From: VFZN01 sp050249615
GTDB lineage: Bacteria; Acidobacteriota; Vicinamibacteria; Vicinamibacterales; UBA2999
Assembly: GCA_050249615.1 (NCBI GenBank)
Contig: JBFWQE010000008.1
Span: forward strand, 1-64,000
Length of the DNA: 64,000 nucleotides
Direction of reading: 5' to 3'
This document shows positions 40,897 to 48,958 of this stretch, in pieces; positions within the stretch are counted from its first letter, which is position 1, and the number at the start of each line of letters is the position of its first letter. The notes beneath the pieces are model-generated. The model worked only from the letters and a program-made list of their open reading frames with translations, did no database searches and had not been told where the DNA came from. The position numbers were made by a program, and so were the translations under genes.

Positions 40897-43800
40897 TCAG
40901 AAGTCGTACCCGATCCACACCGCGAACTTCGGCTTGCGGAACGCGGCGCTGCCACCGTTCTGCGCGAAGACCACGTCCTCCCACGAGCGATTGAAGAGCG
41001 TCCGCCACGACCAGTCGAGATGGACGGGGTAGCCGAGGGCCGAGGTCATCAGGCTGATGCCGTACGAGGCTCGGCTGTCCTCGAGCCGGAAGCCGCTTAC
41101 CGGCACGGCGTCGCCGAGCGCCTGCTCGAAGTTCTGATCGAAGCCGATGACGGGGCGGACCACTGTGGCGTTCCGTTCCCAGACCTTGAACGGCCGACCA
41201 TCCCACCACGCACCGCCGACACCGGCGAAGAAGGCCGCGCGGACGCCGCCGAGGATCCCGATGGGCGTGGCCATCGCCTCGATCAGGGGAAAGCGGAGCT
41301 CGGTGTTCAGGAAGAACCCATGCTGGCCGACGAACGACAGGTAGTCGTACCCGCGCAGTTCGCTGTTGCCGCCGAAGTAGAAGAAGTCCGGACTGTCGCC
41401 CGTGCTCGTGAAGCCGCGGGCACGCATCGCGAACACGCCGGTCGAACCAATCCGCAAATACTTCCGGACATCGGCGTCGAACGTCTGCCGGGACAGGGTG
41501 TTGCCGATTTTCGGGGCCACCTCGTAGGCCAGACGCATGGTGCTGCCGCTCAGCGGACCGAACTCACGGAACACGGTCGTTTCCTGCACGAAGGCCGCGC
41601 CGAGCGGAACCAGCGTGCCGTTGTTGAAGAGCGTCCGGCCGAACTGTTGCTGCTGGAAGTCCTGCGAGAAGGACTCGAGCGTCTGATCGACGAACTCCTC
41701 GCGGTAGTGGTTGATTCCGCCGAACAGCTCGAGGCGGCGGTAGCGATTGAAGGGGTAGACGGCGAAGGCGCCGGCCCCACGGACGGTGCGCGTCGCCGTT
41801 GCGAAGTCCCGGTCGATCAACCCGCTGAAGGCGGGGTCGAAGAACACGCCCGCCGTCTGGCCGAAGAAGAACTGCGTGTTGGCGTACCCCTGAACGCCCC
41901 AGGTGAGCCGCTGGTCGAGGTTCAGCCAGGAGCCGGCGAGCGACCGGTACTGCGAGACGGACGAGGCGAGAAGGTTGAACTGTCGGTCGCCCAGGACGTC
42001 GGTCAGCGTCACCTGCGTCCCGCCGAACAGGTCGCCGCTGCTGGTGACGCCGAGCGCCACGGGCGGCCGCCCTTCCAGGAACATCTTCTCGAAGCGCCCC
42101 TTCTTCTTCGCATTGTCCTGCACGAGGGTGTGGGGCAAGGGCGCCTGGAAGTCGACAAGCGGGCCCGGCGCGCCAAAGTCCTCGGATGGGACCGTGGCCA
42201 GTTCGTCGCGCCGATCGAGCACGTGGAGGCCGTAGTCGCCCTTGAAGTAACTCACGAACGCCACCCTGGAGGTGGCGCCGTCGCGCACCACGACCGGTGA
42301 GAGGTTGCCGGTGAGCGCGTCCGAGTACTGACGGAGCTCGCGCGTCTCCAGATCGAGCGTCCAGAGATTGAAGATCTGCCCGTCGCGCGCGATCTCGGGT
42401 TCCATGGCCACCGTCGGGTTGATGGCGGTCGAGGGAAACACCAGGGTGCGGTCGTCACGGAACTGCGCCCCGCCTTCGTCATGCGTCCCGAAGGTGAGTT
42501 GTTCGGTCCCGGACCCGTCTGCCTGGATCCGGAACAGCTTGTCGTTGCCGCTGACGCGCGCGAGGAACACGAGCGACCGCCCGTCGGGCGACCAGCTCGG
42601 GGCATAGTGCGGCAGCGCATCGGTCGTGAGGCGCCTGACGCTCCGCGTCGCGACGTCCAGCACATGGAGGTGCGCCTGCCCGGCCTGCATCCCGGAGAAG
42701 GCGATCAGCCGCCCGTCCGGCGAGAAGTCGGGCGATTCCGGCGCGTCGATGTCCTCGAGCGGCACCCGCAGCTCGATCTTGCGCGTGACGACGTTCTGGA
42801 CGATCAGGGATCGATCCTTCTCCGTGCGCGCGAAGTACGCCAGGCGATCGCCGGTCGGGTCCCACGACATCCAGGGCACGCTGTTCCAGCGACCGCCCGG
42901 TGTTGCCAGGTACTCGAACCCCAGCCCCTGGTCGAAGCCATGGGTCAGGTTGCGGATGATCTCCCCGTCGCGGGTCGAAATGAGCACGATGTCGATCTCC
43001 CGGTCCCGCCGGTTTGCTGTCATCGCCGCGATCAGGTCACCCGACGGCGACGGCTCGATCGACAGCACGGTGGCAAAGCGGCTCTTGCGCGGGTCGGGCG
43101 CCAGGTTGCGCCCGTAATCGGCAGGCCGCTCCTTGTCCCGGAACGGCTTGAAGCGGTCGTCGAGGTACCGATCGAACTGCTGATCCCAGTCATCGGCGGA
43201 GAGCGTGAACGCCTCCTTGAACGCGTCGCTGCCGCCGCCGATGATCGAGCGACGCAACGCGAAGATGTACTGCCGCACCCCTTCCTTGCCCCAGCGTGCT
43301 TCCATGAACTCGAAGGCCGCGTGACCGAGGTTGTAGATCAACCGTGGATTACTGAAGCCGCCATAGTCCCGCATCTCGCTCATCGCCGGCACGATGTCGG
43401 AGACCGCCGCGTCCCTCACCGTCATCAGGTCCAGGGGACGCCAATGGCCCGTCAGGTAATCGGCCATGCCTTCCATCGTCCACAGCGGCAGGCTGGTGCC
43501 GAGGCCGGCCGGGATGATGTCGAACTGGAAGACGTGTGTCAGCTCGTGCGTGATCAGCCGGTACAGCAGATCCGACGGCTCGTCGATGGGCATGACGATC
43601 CGGTTCCGGCTCGGCTCGGCGAAGGCGCCCACGCCCTCCTGGGCGGCCCCTGGAATCACGTTCTGCTGCCAGAACTCCGCGGACGTGCTGAAGAGAATCA
43701 GCGGTACCTTGAAGGCGAGGTCGTGGCGCAGCTCCGCGCTCACGTGCTGGTAGGCGCTCTCGGCGTAGCCGGCAATGCGTTCGAGGTGTGGCGCAATCTC

Positions 43801-43995
43801 CGAGTAGTAGTAGATCTCGAAATGATCCGTCTGGTAGATGTGCCAGTCGAACCGGTCGTACCTGATCGCGTTCTTGCCGAAGTACGGGATATAAGGGGCC
43901 TGCGCACCTGCGATGCCGTGGGACAGGTGGCTCAGCAGCACGAGGAGCGCGAGACACAGGGCGGCGGTGCGACTGGCACATCGGACGGGGACCAT
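40897..43995 (-). CDS. Secreted gluzincin peptidase-like/TolB propeller/BamA-type barrel protein
   Basis: 1032 residues from ATG 43995 (GAGGTGATC upstream). Signal peptide ends ...GIAGAQA near residue 32. Residues 50-290 form a peptidase-MA-like domain with HELTH at 150-154 and the third zinc ligand E175 in EGMADY. Residues 300-620 hold PD40/TolB-type propeller repeats (SPDGRLIAFSGMQAG, SWSPDGRSLVFLARVSG). Residues 660-1032 form a bacterial surface antigen (Omp85/BamA-like) barrel with GGNSELRGYDYLSFVG and terminal WIGYDF. All parts fit one outer-membrane protein with its peptidase in the periplasm. Such three-part proteins recur in Acidobacteriota; function unproved. Confidence 0.85.
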   Translation of the reverse strand: MVPVRCASRTAALCLALLVLLSHLSHGIAGAQAPYIPYFGKNAIRYDRFDWHIYQTDHFEIYYYSEIAPHLERIAGYAESAYQHVSAELRHDLAFKVPLILFSTSAEFWQQNVIPGAAQEGVGAFAEPSRNRIVMPIDEPSDLLYRLITHELTHVFQFDIIPAGLGTSLPLWTMEGMADYLTGHWRPLDLMTVRDAAVSDIVPAMSEMRDYGGFSNPRLIYNLGHAAFEFMEARWGKEGVRQYIFALRRSIIGGGSDAFKEAFTLSADDWDQQFDRYLDDRFKPFRDKERPADYGRNLAPDPRKSRFATVLSIEPSPSGDLIAAMTANRRDREIDIVLISTRDGEIIRNLTHGFDQGLGFEYLATPGGRWNSVPWMSWDPTGDRLAYFARTEKDRSLIVQNVVTRKIELRVPLEDIDAPESPDFSPDGRLIAFSGMQAGQAHLHVLDVATRSVRRLTTDALPHYAPSWSPDGRSLVFLARVSGNDKLFRIQADGSGTEQLTFGTHDEGGAQFRDDRTLVFPSTAINPTVAMEPEIARDGQIFNLWTLDLETRELRQYSDALTGNLSPVVVRDGATSRVAFVSYFKGDYGLHVLDRRDELATVPSEDFGAPGPLVDFQAPLPHTLVQDNAKKKGRFEKMFLEGRPPVALGVTSSGDLFGGTQVTLTDVLGDRQFNLLASSVSQYRSLAGSWLNLDQRLTWGVQGYANTQFFFGQTAGVFFDPAFSGLIDRDFATATRTVRGAGAFAVYPFNRYRRLELFGGINHYREEFVDQTLESFSQDFQQQQFGRTLFNNGTLVPLGAAFVQETTVFREFGPLSGSTMRLAYEVAPKIGNTLSRQTFDADVRKYLRIGSTGVFAMRARGFTSTGDSPDFFYFGGNSELRGYDYLSFVGQHGFFLNTELRFPLIEAMATPIGILGGVRAAFFAGVGGAWWDGRPFKVWERNATVVRPVIGFDQNFEQALGDAVPVSGFRLEDSRASYGISLMTSALGYPVHLDWSWRTLFNRSWEDVVFAQNGGSAAFRKPKFAVWIGYDF

Positions 43996-44197
43996 GATCA
44001 CCTCGGCAGGCCTTCGGCGCGGGCACATCGACACAGTCCCGCCCGGTCGAAGAGCGTTACCAGCCTCGCTGGGTCGGCGCCAGCCTCCAGAAAGGGGTGT
44101 AACGCCGTCGCCTGTGGGAAGACTCAACACAGACCGCCGTGTGCCGGCCGGCCTTGGCCCGGGTCCGGTTGACGGGCAGTCGGAAAGCGAGGCCCAG

Positions 44198-45223
44198 ATG
44201 TGGATGTGGATAGGGGTGATGTTGGCCACGGCCGGCCTGGCGGCCGGGCAGCTGCAATGGCAGGAGCAAGTCACTCTCGACGGTGACCCCGTGCTGCGCG
44301 GGCTGCCGAAGGATGCGATTCCGGCCATCGATGATCCGGTGTTCGTGCCGGCCGACCGGGCTGGGTTCGTCGCCGAGAACGAGCCGGTCATCGGCGTCGT
44401 GCTGGACGGCCAGGCGCGGGCGTATCCCACCTGGCTGCTGAACGGCCACGAAATCGTGAACGACCGTGTGGCCGGACGCGCCATCGCGGTGACATGGTGA
44501 CCGCTCTGCTACACGGGCATCGTGTATGCCCGAACGGTCGGCGCCGACACCATCTCGTTTGGCGTCTCGGGCATGCTGTGGCGCGAGAATCTCGTGATGT
44601 ACGACCGACAGACCGACTCCTGGTGGTCACAGGCCGATGGCGTCGCCATCCATGGCCCGAAACGCGGGACACGGCTCACACAGGTGCCCTCCGACATGAT
44701 GAGCTGGAGCGAATGGAGACGCCTGTACCCCTCGACGCAGGTGCTGTCGCCGCCCGGGGGGACGACGGGCCGTGACCGCTACGCGACCTACCATGCGAGC
44801 CGCGACATCGGCGTCACCGGGAGGATGCGCAGCGGCGGCGCGCTCGATGCCAAGGCGCGCGTGCTCGGCTTCCAGTTCGAGGGGCGCCCGTACGCCGTGG
44901 CGCTGGAGCAGTTGGGACAGGGATCGTACGCGCTGGTCGAGGCGGGCGGTCAACGCGTCCTGGTGGTCGCCACGAGCGACGGGCTGAGCGCGAGGGCGTT
45001 CCGGGCCGCGAATCGCACCTTCTCCGCGGCTGGCGTCCGGGCGGGTCGCACTACTCTCCGAGACGAGAACGGCATCGAGTGGGACGCGCTGACCGGCCGC
45101 GCCGTCACGGGTGCGGCACCTCGACCGAGTCTGGAGCCGGTCACCGCCCACCTGTCCTACTGGTTCTCGTGGCATTCGTTCTTTCCGGCGACCACGATCC
45201 TGCGGCCCTCTCCCGCGCGGTGA
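44198..45223 (+). CDS. DUF3179 selenoprotein candidate (in-frame UGA at 44498)
   Basis: Read through the TGA at 44498-44500, the frame gives 341 residues: signal peptide WMWIGVMLATAGLAAG, then DUF3179. The UGA is residue 101 in AVTW-U-PLCYTGIVYART. DUF3179 proteins have C-P-L-C at this place (the neighbouring DUF3179 protein reads VYCTLCGTV), so UGA replaces the first redox cysteine. Downstream homology continues unbroken in the same frame (FGVSGMLWRENLVMYDRQTD, SWWSQADG). A hairpin with 6 bp and a 5-nt loop lies 15-31 nt after the UGA. Selenocysteine insertion explains this better than a nonsense mutation. Role: periplasmic thiol/selenol redox or metal protein; unknown. Confidence 0.8.
44515..44531 (+). 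promoter_or_regulatory. Bacterial SECIS-like hairpin after UGA 44498
   Basis: GGGCAT-cgtgt-ATGCCC: perfect 6-bp stem, 5-nt loop, with the loop starting 21 nt after the UGA. Bacterial SECIS elements lie inside the coding region with the apical loop roughly 16-37 nt after the UGA and a G in the first two loop bases; both hold here. Confidence 0.7.
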
Positions 45224-45270
45224 TGCGAGAAGGATGTAACGAACCCCCGCCCCGCCGGGACTGGTGACGT

Positions 45271-46851
45271 GTGAAGGCCACAGCCCGCTCGTCGACACGC
45301 GGTGCGCCGCGGCAGGTCTCGCGCGGCAGTGCACATCGAGCCTCCGGCCGGCTTGCCGTGGCGGTGCTCGGCCTGTTCGCGCTGCTGGGTCCCCGCGCGG
45401 CTGGCCAGTCCCCCGATCCCGCGGGCCGGGCCGAGCCGTCGTGGCAGGCCTTCCTGCTGGCTGGTGACCTCAACAAGCGCCAATCCGAATCGGCGCTGGA
45501 GGAGATCGGCGCAGGCTGGGACGACCGCTTTACCGGGATGCTCATCGACGTGGCCCGTTTCCTGCCCTCTCCACGGAGTCCCCGCCTCTCGGCCGAGCCC
45601 TCGTCGTCCGGGGGCGGAGGCCTCGCCCCGGACGACGATGACGGGGACCTGCCGAGCCGCGGTGCCGACTTCCCGGCTGCCGTGCGCCAGCCGCCTGGCG
45701 CCGACGTCCGCCAGCGCATCACGTCGTTTCTCCAGAAGCAGACCGGCAAGCGCTTCGGCGACGACCTGCGCGCGTGGCGCCAATGGATCTGGTCGCAGCC
45801 GGCGGCGCCACACAGAGGGCTGGCCCGGTTCAAGGCCGAGTTGTATGCGCGGGTCGATCCCCGCTTCCGCGTCTTCTTCCCGGAAGGGGTGAAGGCCGGC
45901 ATCCGCCTCGACGAGGTCGACTGGGGCGGCGTCGGCGTGAACGGCATCCCTCCGCTGCACGCGCCCAAACGCGTCAGCACGGCCGACGCGACGTACCTGC
46001 GGGACAACCACGTGGTCTTCGGGATCGAGGTGAACGGCGAGGCGCGCGCCTATCCGAAGCGGATCCTGGCGTGGCACGAGCTCGCCACGGACTCGCTCGG
46101 CGGCGTCGATCTGACCATCGTGTACTGCACGCTGTGCGGGACCGTGATCCCATACGAGAGCCGCGCCGGCGAGCGACGCTTCACGTTCGGCACGAGCGGG
46201 CTGCTCTATCGCTCCAACAAGCTGATGTTCGACCAGGAGACGGGCAGCCTGTGGTCCGCGCTCGAGGGCGTTCCCGTCGTCGGCTCGCTCGTCGGTTCGG
46301 GCCTGCGGCTCACGTTCCACGCGGTGGTGACGACGACGTGGGGCGAGTGGAAACGGGATCATCCGCACACGACGGTGCTCTCGCTCGACACCGGATTCCA
46401 GCGCAACTACGACGAGGGCGCGGCCTACCGCGAGTACTTCGCCACCGATCGGACGATGTTCGAGACGCCGGTGAAGGACACGCGATTGAAGAACAAGGCG
46501 GAGGTGCTCGTGTTGCGCCCGGAGGTTCTGGGACCGGGGTCGCAGGCCGTGGCCATCGCCGTCGAACGGCTCAGGCGCGAGGCCGTCTACGGCGTCGATG
46601 CCGGCGGGCGGGCCCTGGTGGTGATCACGTCGCGAGGTGGCGCCAATCGGGTCTACGAGCGCGGGGCGCACGTCTTCCGGACGCGTGAGGGCGACGCGAT
46701 TGTCCGCGACGCGGCGGGCGGGCGCTGGCGGGCCACGCCTCAGGCCCTGGTGCACGAAACGACGGGCGAGCGCCTCGCCGCCGTTGCCGCGCATCGCGTG
46801 TTCTGGTTCGGCTGGGTGGCACAGTATCCCGACACCGTCCTTCACAAGTGA
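45271..46851 (+). CDS. DUF3179 protein, cysteine form
   Basis: 526 residues from GTG 45271. A secretion signal (LAVAVLGLFALLGPRAAG) is preceded by a basic 28-residue N-terminus. Residues 50-200 are a helical region specific to longer members. The DUF3179 domain follows: VVFGIEVNGEARAYPKRILA, WHELATDSLGG, LTIVYCTLCGTVIPYESRAG, SGLLYRSNKLMFDQETGSLW. The CTLC pair is the counterpart of the U-P-L-C in the upstream gene, giving a tandem Sec/Cys pair 47 bp apart. Function unknown; a periplasmic redox or metal-binding role is suggested by the CxxC. Confidence 0.88.
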   Translation: MKATARSSTRGAPRQVSRGSAHRASGRLAVAVLGLFALLGPRAAGQSPDPAGRAEPSWQAFLLAGDLNKRQSESALEEIGAGWDDRFTGMLIDVARFLPSPRSPRLSAEPSSSGGGGLAPDDDDGDLPSRGADFPAAVRQPPGADVRQRITSFLQKQTGKRFGDDLRAWRQWIWSQPAAPHRGLARFKAELYARVDPRFRVFFPEGVKAGIRLDEVDWGGVGVNGIPPLHAPKRVSTADATYLRDNHVVFGIEVNGEARAYPKRILAWHELATDSLGGVDLTIVYCTLCGTVIPYESRAGERRFTFGTSGLLYRSNKLMFDQETGSLWSALEGVPVVGSLVGSGLRLTFHAVVTTTWGEWKRDHPHTTVLSLDTGFQRNYDEGAAYREYFATDRTMFETPVKDTRLKNKAEVLVLRPEVLGPGSQAVAIAVERLRREAVYGVDAGGRALVVITSRGGANRVYERGAHVFRTREGDAIVRDAAGGRWRATPQALVHETTGERLAAVAAHRVFWFGWVAQYPDTVLHK

Positions 46852-46863
46852 CCAGCGACTGAC

Positions 46864-47073
46864 ATGCGCATCAAATCGTTCCTCGACACCGTCGCCGACG
46901 TGTTCCGGCACCTGTACAACGAGCCGCCCGGGTGTTGAGTGCCCAACCTCCGGTCCCTGGATGGGTACCGACAGCAATCCGCGCGCGCGGCGCATGACGA
47001 CTCCGGCGATCCACGCCCCTCGCCTGATGCCACAGGCGCTCAGTCACCAGGCTTCACGGCCTCCGGTGAGTGA
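46864..47073 (+). CDS. Candidate small selenoprotein with Cys-Sec motif
   Basis: ATG 46864 opens a frame of 24 codons ending ...LYNEPPGC before TGA at 46936-46938. Reading the TGA as selenocysteine extends it as VPNLRSLDGYRQQSARAAH to a stop at 47071, for 69 residues. A Cys-Sec pair results. A 7-bp hairpin with one bulged U and a UGGAU loop lies 13-32 nt after the UGA, as expected of a bacterial SECIS. I do not recognise the family, there is no strong ribosome-binding site, and the 3' end is antisense to the cytochrome gene by 34 bp. It may instead be a 24-residue peptide or nothing. Confidence 0.4.
46951..46970 (+). promoter_or_regulatory. SECIS-like hairpin after UGA 46936
   Basis: 5' arm CGGTCCC, loop TGGAT, 3' arm GGG-T-ACCG: seven pairs with a single bulged U on the 3' side and G in the second loop position. 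The loop begins 20 nt after the UGA. A bulged U and G-rich loop are features of the E. coli fdhF SECIS. Confidence 0.45.
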
Positions 47074-47465
47074 ACCGGATGTTCGGCACCGCGATGGCAG
47101 GTGAAGCACGTGACGCGCGGCGCGCTCCCCTGTGGCGCACCCTGTTGCAGTTGGGCGTTGATGAACTGGACGAGTTGCATCATGCGGCGGGCCGTGCCCT
47201 TCCTGGCGTTGTCGTCGGACACGAAGTCGAACTGCTCGAGAGGCAGCCCCTCCCTGCCGACGTGGCAGTATTGGCAGCGGACGCCCAGGCCGCGGGAGAA
47301 CTCTTTCATCGTCGCGACGACCTCGCCGGCCGTGGCGGTCTTCGACAGGACCTGCAGGTTCGTGAAGCGGTCTGGGGGAAACCTGCCCTGCGCCCCAGCG
47401 GGCACCATCCCGATTGTGGGCGCCGCGATCAGCAGCGCAATCACGTGGCGTCGATGTGCGACCAT
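47040..47465 (-). CDS. Small c-type cytochrome
   Basis: 141 residues with a signal peptide (HVIALLIAAPTIGMVPAGAQ) and GGAGGAACG before ATG 47465. Two haem-binding sites, CQYCH (C64, C67, H68) and CFTCH (C120, C123, H124). FTNLQVLSKTATAGEVVATM and EFSRGLGVRCQYCHVG are the pattern of the photosynthetic-reaction-centre-cytochrome-like family widespread in non-phototrophic Acidobacteriota. It is a periplasmic electron carrier; partners unknown. Divergent from the oxidoreductase at 47544. Confidence 0.9.
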   Translation of the reverse strand: MVAHRRHVIALLIAAPTIGMVPAGAQGRFPPDRFTNLQVLSKTATAGEVVATMKEFSRGLGVRCQYCHVGREGLPLEQFDFVSDDNARKGTARRMMQLVQFINAQLQQGAPQGSAPRVTCFTCHRGAEHPVHSPEAVKPGD

Positions 47466-47543
47466 CGTTCCTCCTGAGGGGCAAGGACTCACCGGACCCC
47501 TTCTTCCTACGGCCTGCGTGCCTCGAGTGTTACAGACTGCATC

Positions 47544-48923
47544 ATGCGACATCCTTTCGACGCCATCGTGATTGGGACCGGCCAGGCCGGACCGTCGCTC
47601 GCCGCCCGCCTCGCGAAGGCCGGCCGCAAGACCGCCGTCATCGAGCGGCACCGGTTCGGCGGCACCTGCGTCAACACCGGGTGCATCCCAACCAAGACAC
47701 TCGTGGCGAGCGCGCGCGCCATTCACATGGCGCGTCGGGGCGCCGAGTTCGGCTTCTCGGTCGGTGGCGACGTCGTGGTCGACCTGCCGCGGGTGCGCGC
47801 GCGAAAAGAGGAGATCGTCCGCCGATCGAACGAGGGTGTGGAACGGTGGATGAAGCACACACCCGGCCTGACGGTCTTCGAGGGACACGGCCGGTTCACG
47901 GGCCCGCGCACCGTCGAGGTGAACGGCGACGTCCTCGAGGCCGGACAGATCTTCATCAACGTCGGTGGGCGCGCGCTCGTGCCGGACATGCCGGGCATCG
48001 CCGATGTCCCGGTCCTCACCAACACCAGCCTGCTGGCCCTGGAGTCGTTGCCCGAGCACCTGATCGTCGTGGGCGGAAGCTACATCGGGCTGGAGTTCGC
48101 GCAGATCTACCGCCGTTTCGGGAGCCGCGTCACGGTCGTCGAGAAGGCGGAGCGCATCATCCAGCGCGAGGACACCGACGTGTCCAGCACCTTGCAGGCC
48201 GTCCTCGAGGCCGAGGGAATCGAATTCCGCCTGTCGGCCGCGTGCATCGACCTGGCGCCTGCGTCCGGCGGCGTGTCCGTCGGCGTAGACTGTGTGCAGG
48301 GAGCGCCGGCCGTTGCAGGCAGCCACGTGCTGCTCGCCGTCGGCCGCCGGCCGAACACGGACGATCTCGGCCTGCAGGCCGCCGGCGTCGCCGCCGATGC
48401 CCGCGGGTACATCACCGTCGACGATCAATGCCGTACGAGCGTCGATGGCATCTGGGCTCTCGGCGAGTGCAACGGCCGCGGCGCGTTCACGCACACGGCC
48501 TACCACGACTACGAGGTGGTCGCGGCCAACGTGCTGGACGGCGACCCCAGGCGGCTGAGCGAGCGGATTCCCTGCTACGCGCTCTACACGGATCCGCCGG
48601 TCGGCCGCGTGGGGATGACCATGCAGGAGGCGCGGGCGTCGGGCCGACCGGTGCTCGTGGCCTACCGCCCGATGACCAAGGTCAGCCGCGCGCGCGAGAT
48701 GGGCGAGACACAGGGGTTCATGAGAGCCCTGGTGGACGCCGAGACGCGCAGACTGCTGGGTGCGGTCGTGTTCAGTGCCGGCGGCGACGAGATCGTGCAC
48801 GCCCTCATCGACGTGATGTACGCGGATGCGCCGTACACGGCCATCTCGCGGGCGGTCCACGTCCACCCCACGATCAGCGAGCTCATCCCGACGATGCTGC
48901 AGGAGTTGACGCAGCTCGAGTAA
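47544..48923 (+). CDS. MerA/dihydrolipoamide-dehydrogenase-like disulfide oxidoreductase
   Basis: 459 residues. FAD fold FDAIVIGTGQAGPSLAARLA, redox disulfide GGTCVNTGCIPTK (C42, C47), NAD(P) fold HLIVVGGSYIGLEFAQIYRR, C-terminal dimerisation region with HVHPTISELIPTM. It lacks the HMA domain and the C-terminal cysteine pair of true mercuric reductase, so it belongs to the broader MerA-like branch. Together with 29565-31115 the window has two such enzymes of different subtypes (this one lacks the N-terminal extension). Substrate unknown. Confidence 0.88.
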   Translation: MRHPFDAIVIGTGQAGPSLAARLAKAGRKTAVIERHRFGGTCVNTGCIPTKTLVASARAIHMARRGAEFGFSVGGDVVVDLPRVRARKEEIVRRSNEGVERWMKHTPGLTVFEGHGRFTGPRTVEVNGDVLEAGQIFINVGGRALVPDMPGIADVPVLTNTSLLALESLPEHLIVVGGSYIGLEFAQIYRRFGSRVTVVEKAERIIQREDTDVSSTLQAVLEAEGIEFRLSAACIDLAPASGGVSVGVDCVQGAPAVAGSHVLLAVGRRPNTDDLGLQAAGVAADARGYITVDDQCRTSVDGIWALGECNGRGAFTHTAYHDYEVVAANVLDGDPRRLSERIPCYALYTDPPVGRVGMTMQEARASGRPVLVAYRPMTKVSRAREMGETQGFMRALVDAETRRLLGAVVFSAGGDEIVHALIDVMYADAPYTAISRAVHVHPTISELIPTMLQELTQLE

Positions 48924-48958
48924 CCACGCCGTGCGCGGCCGTCAGGCGGCTGGGCGCT

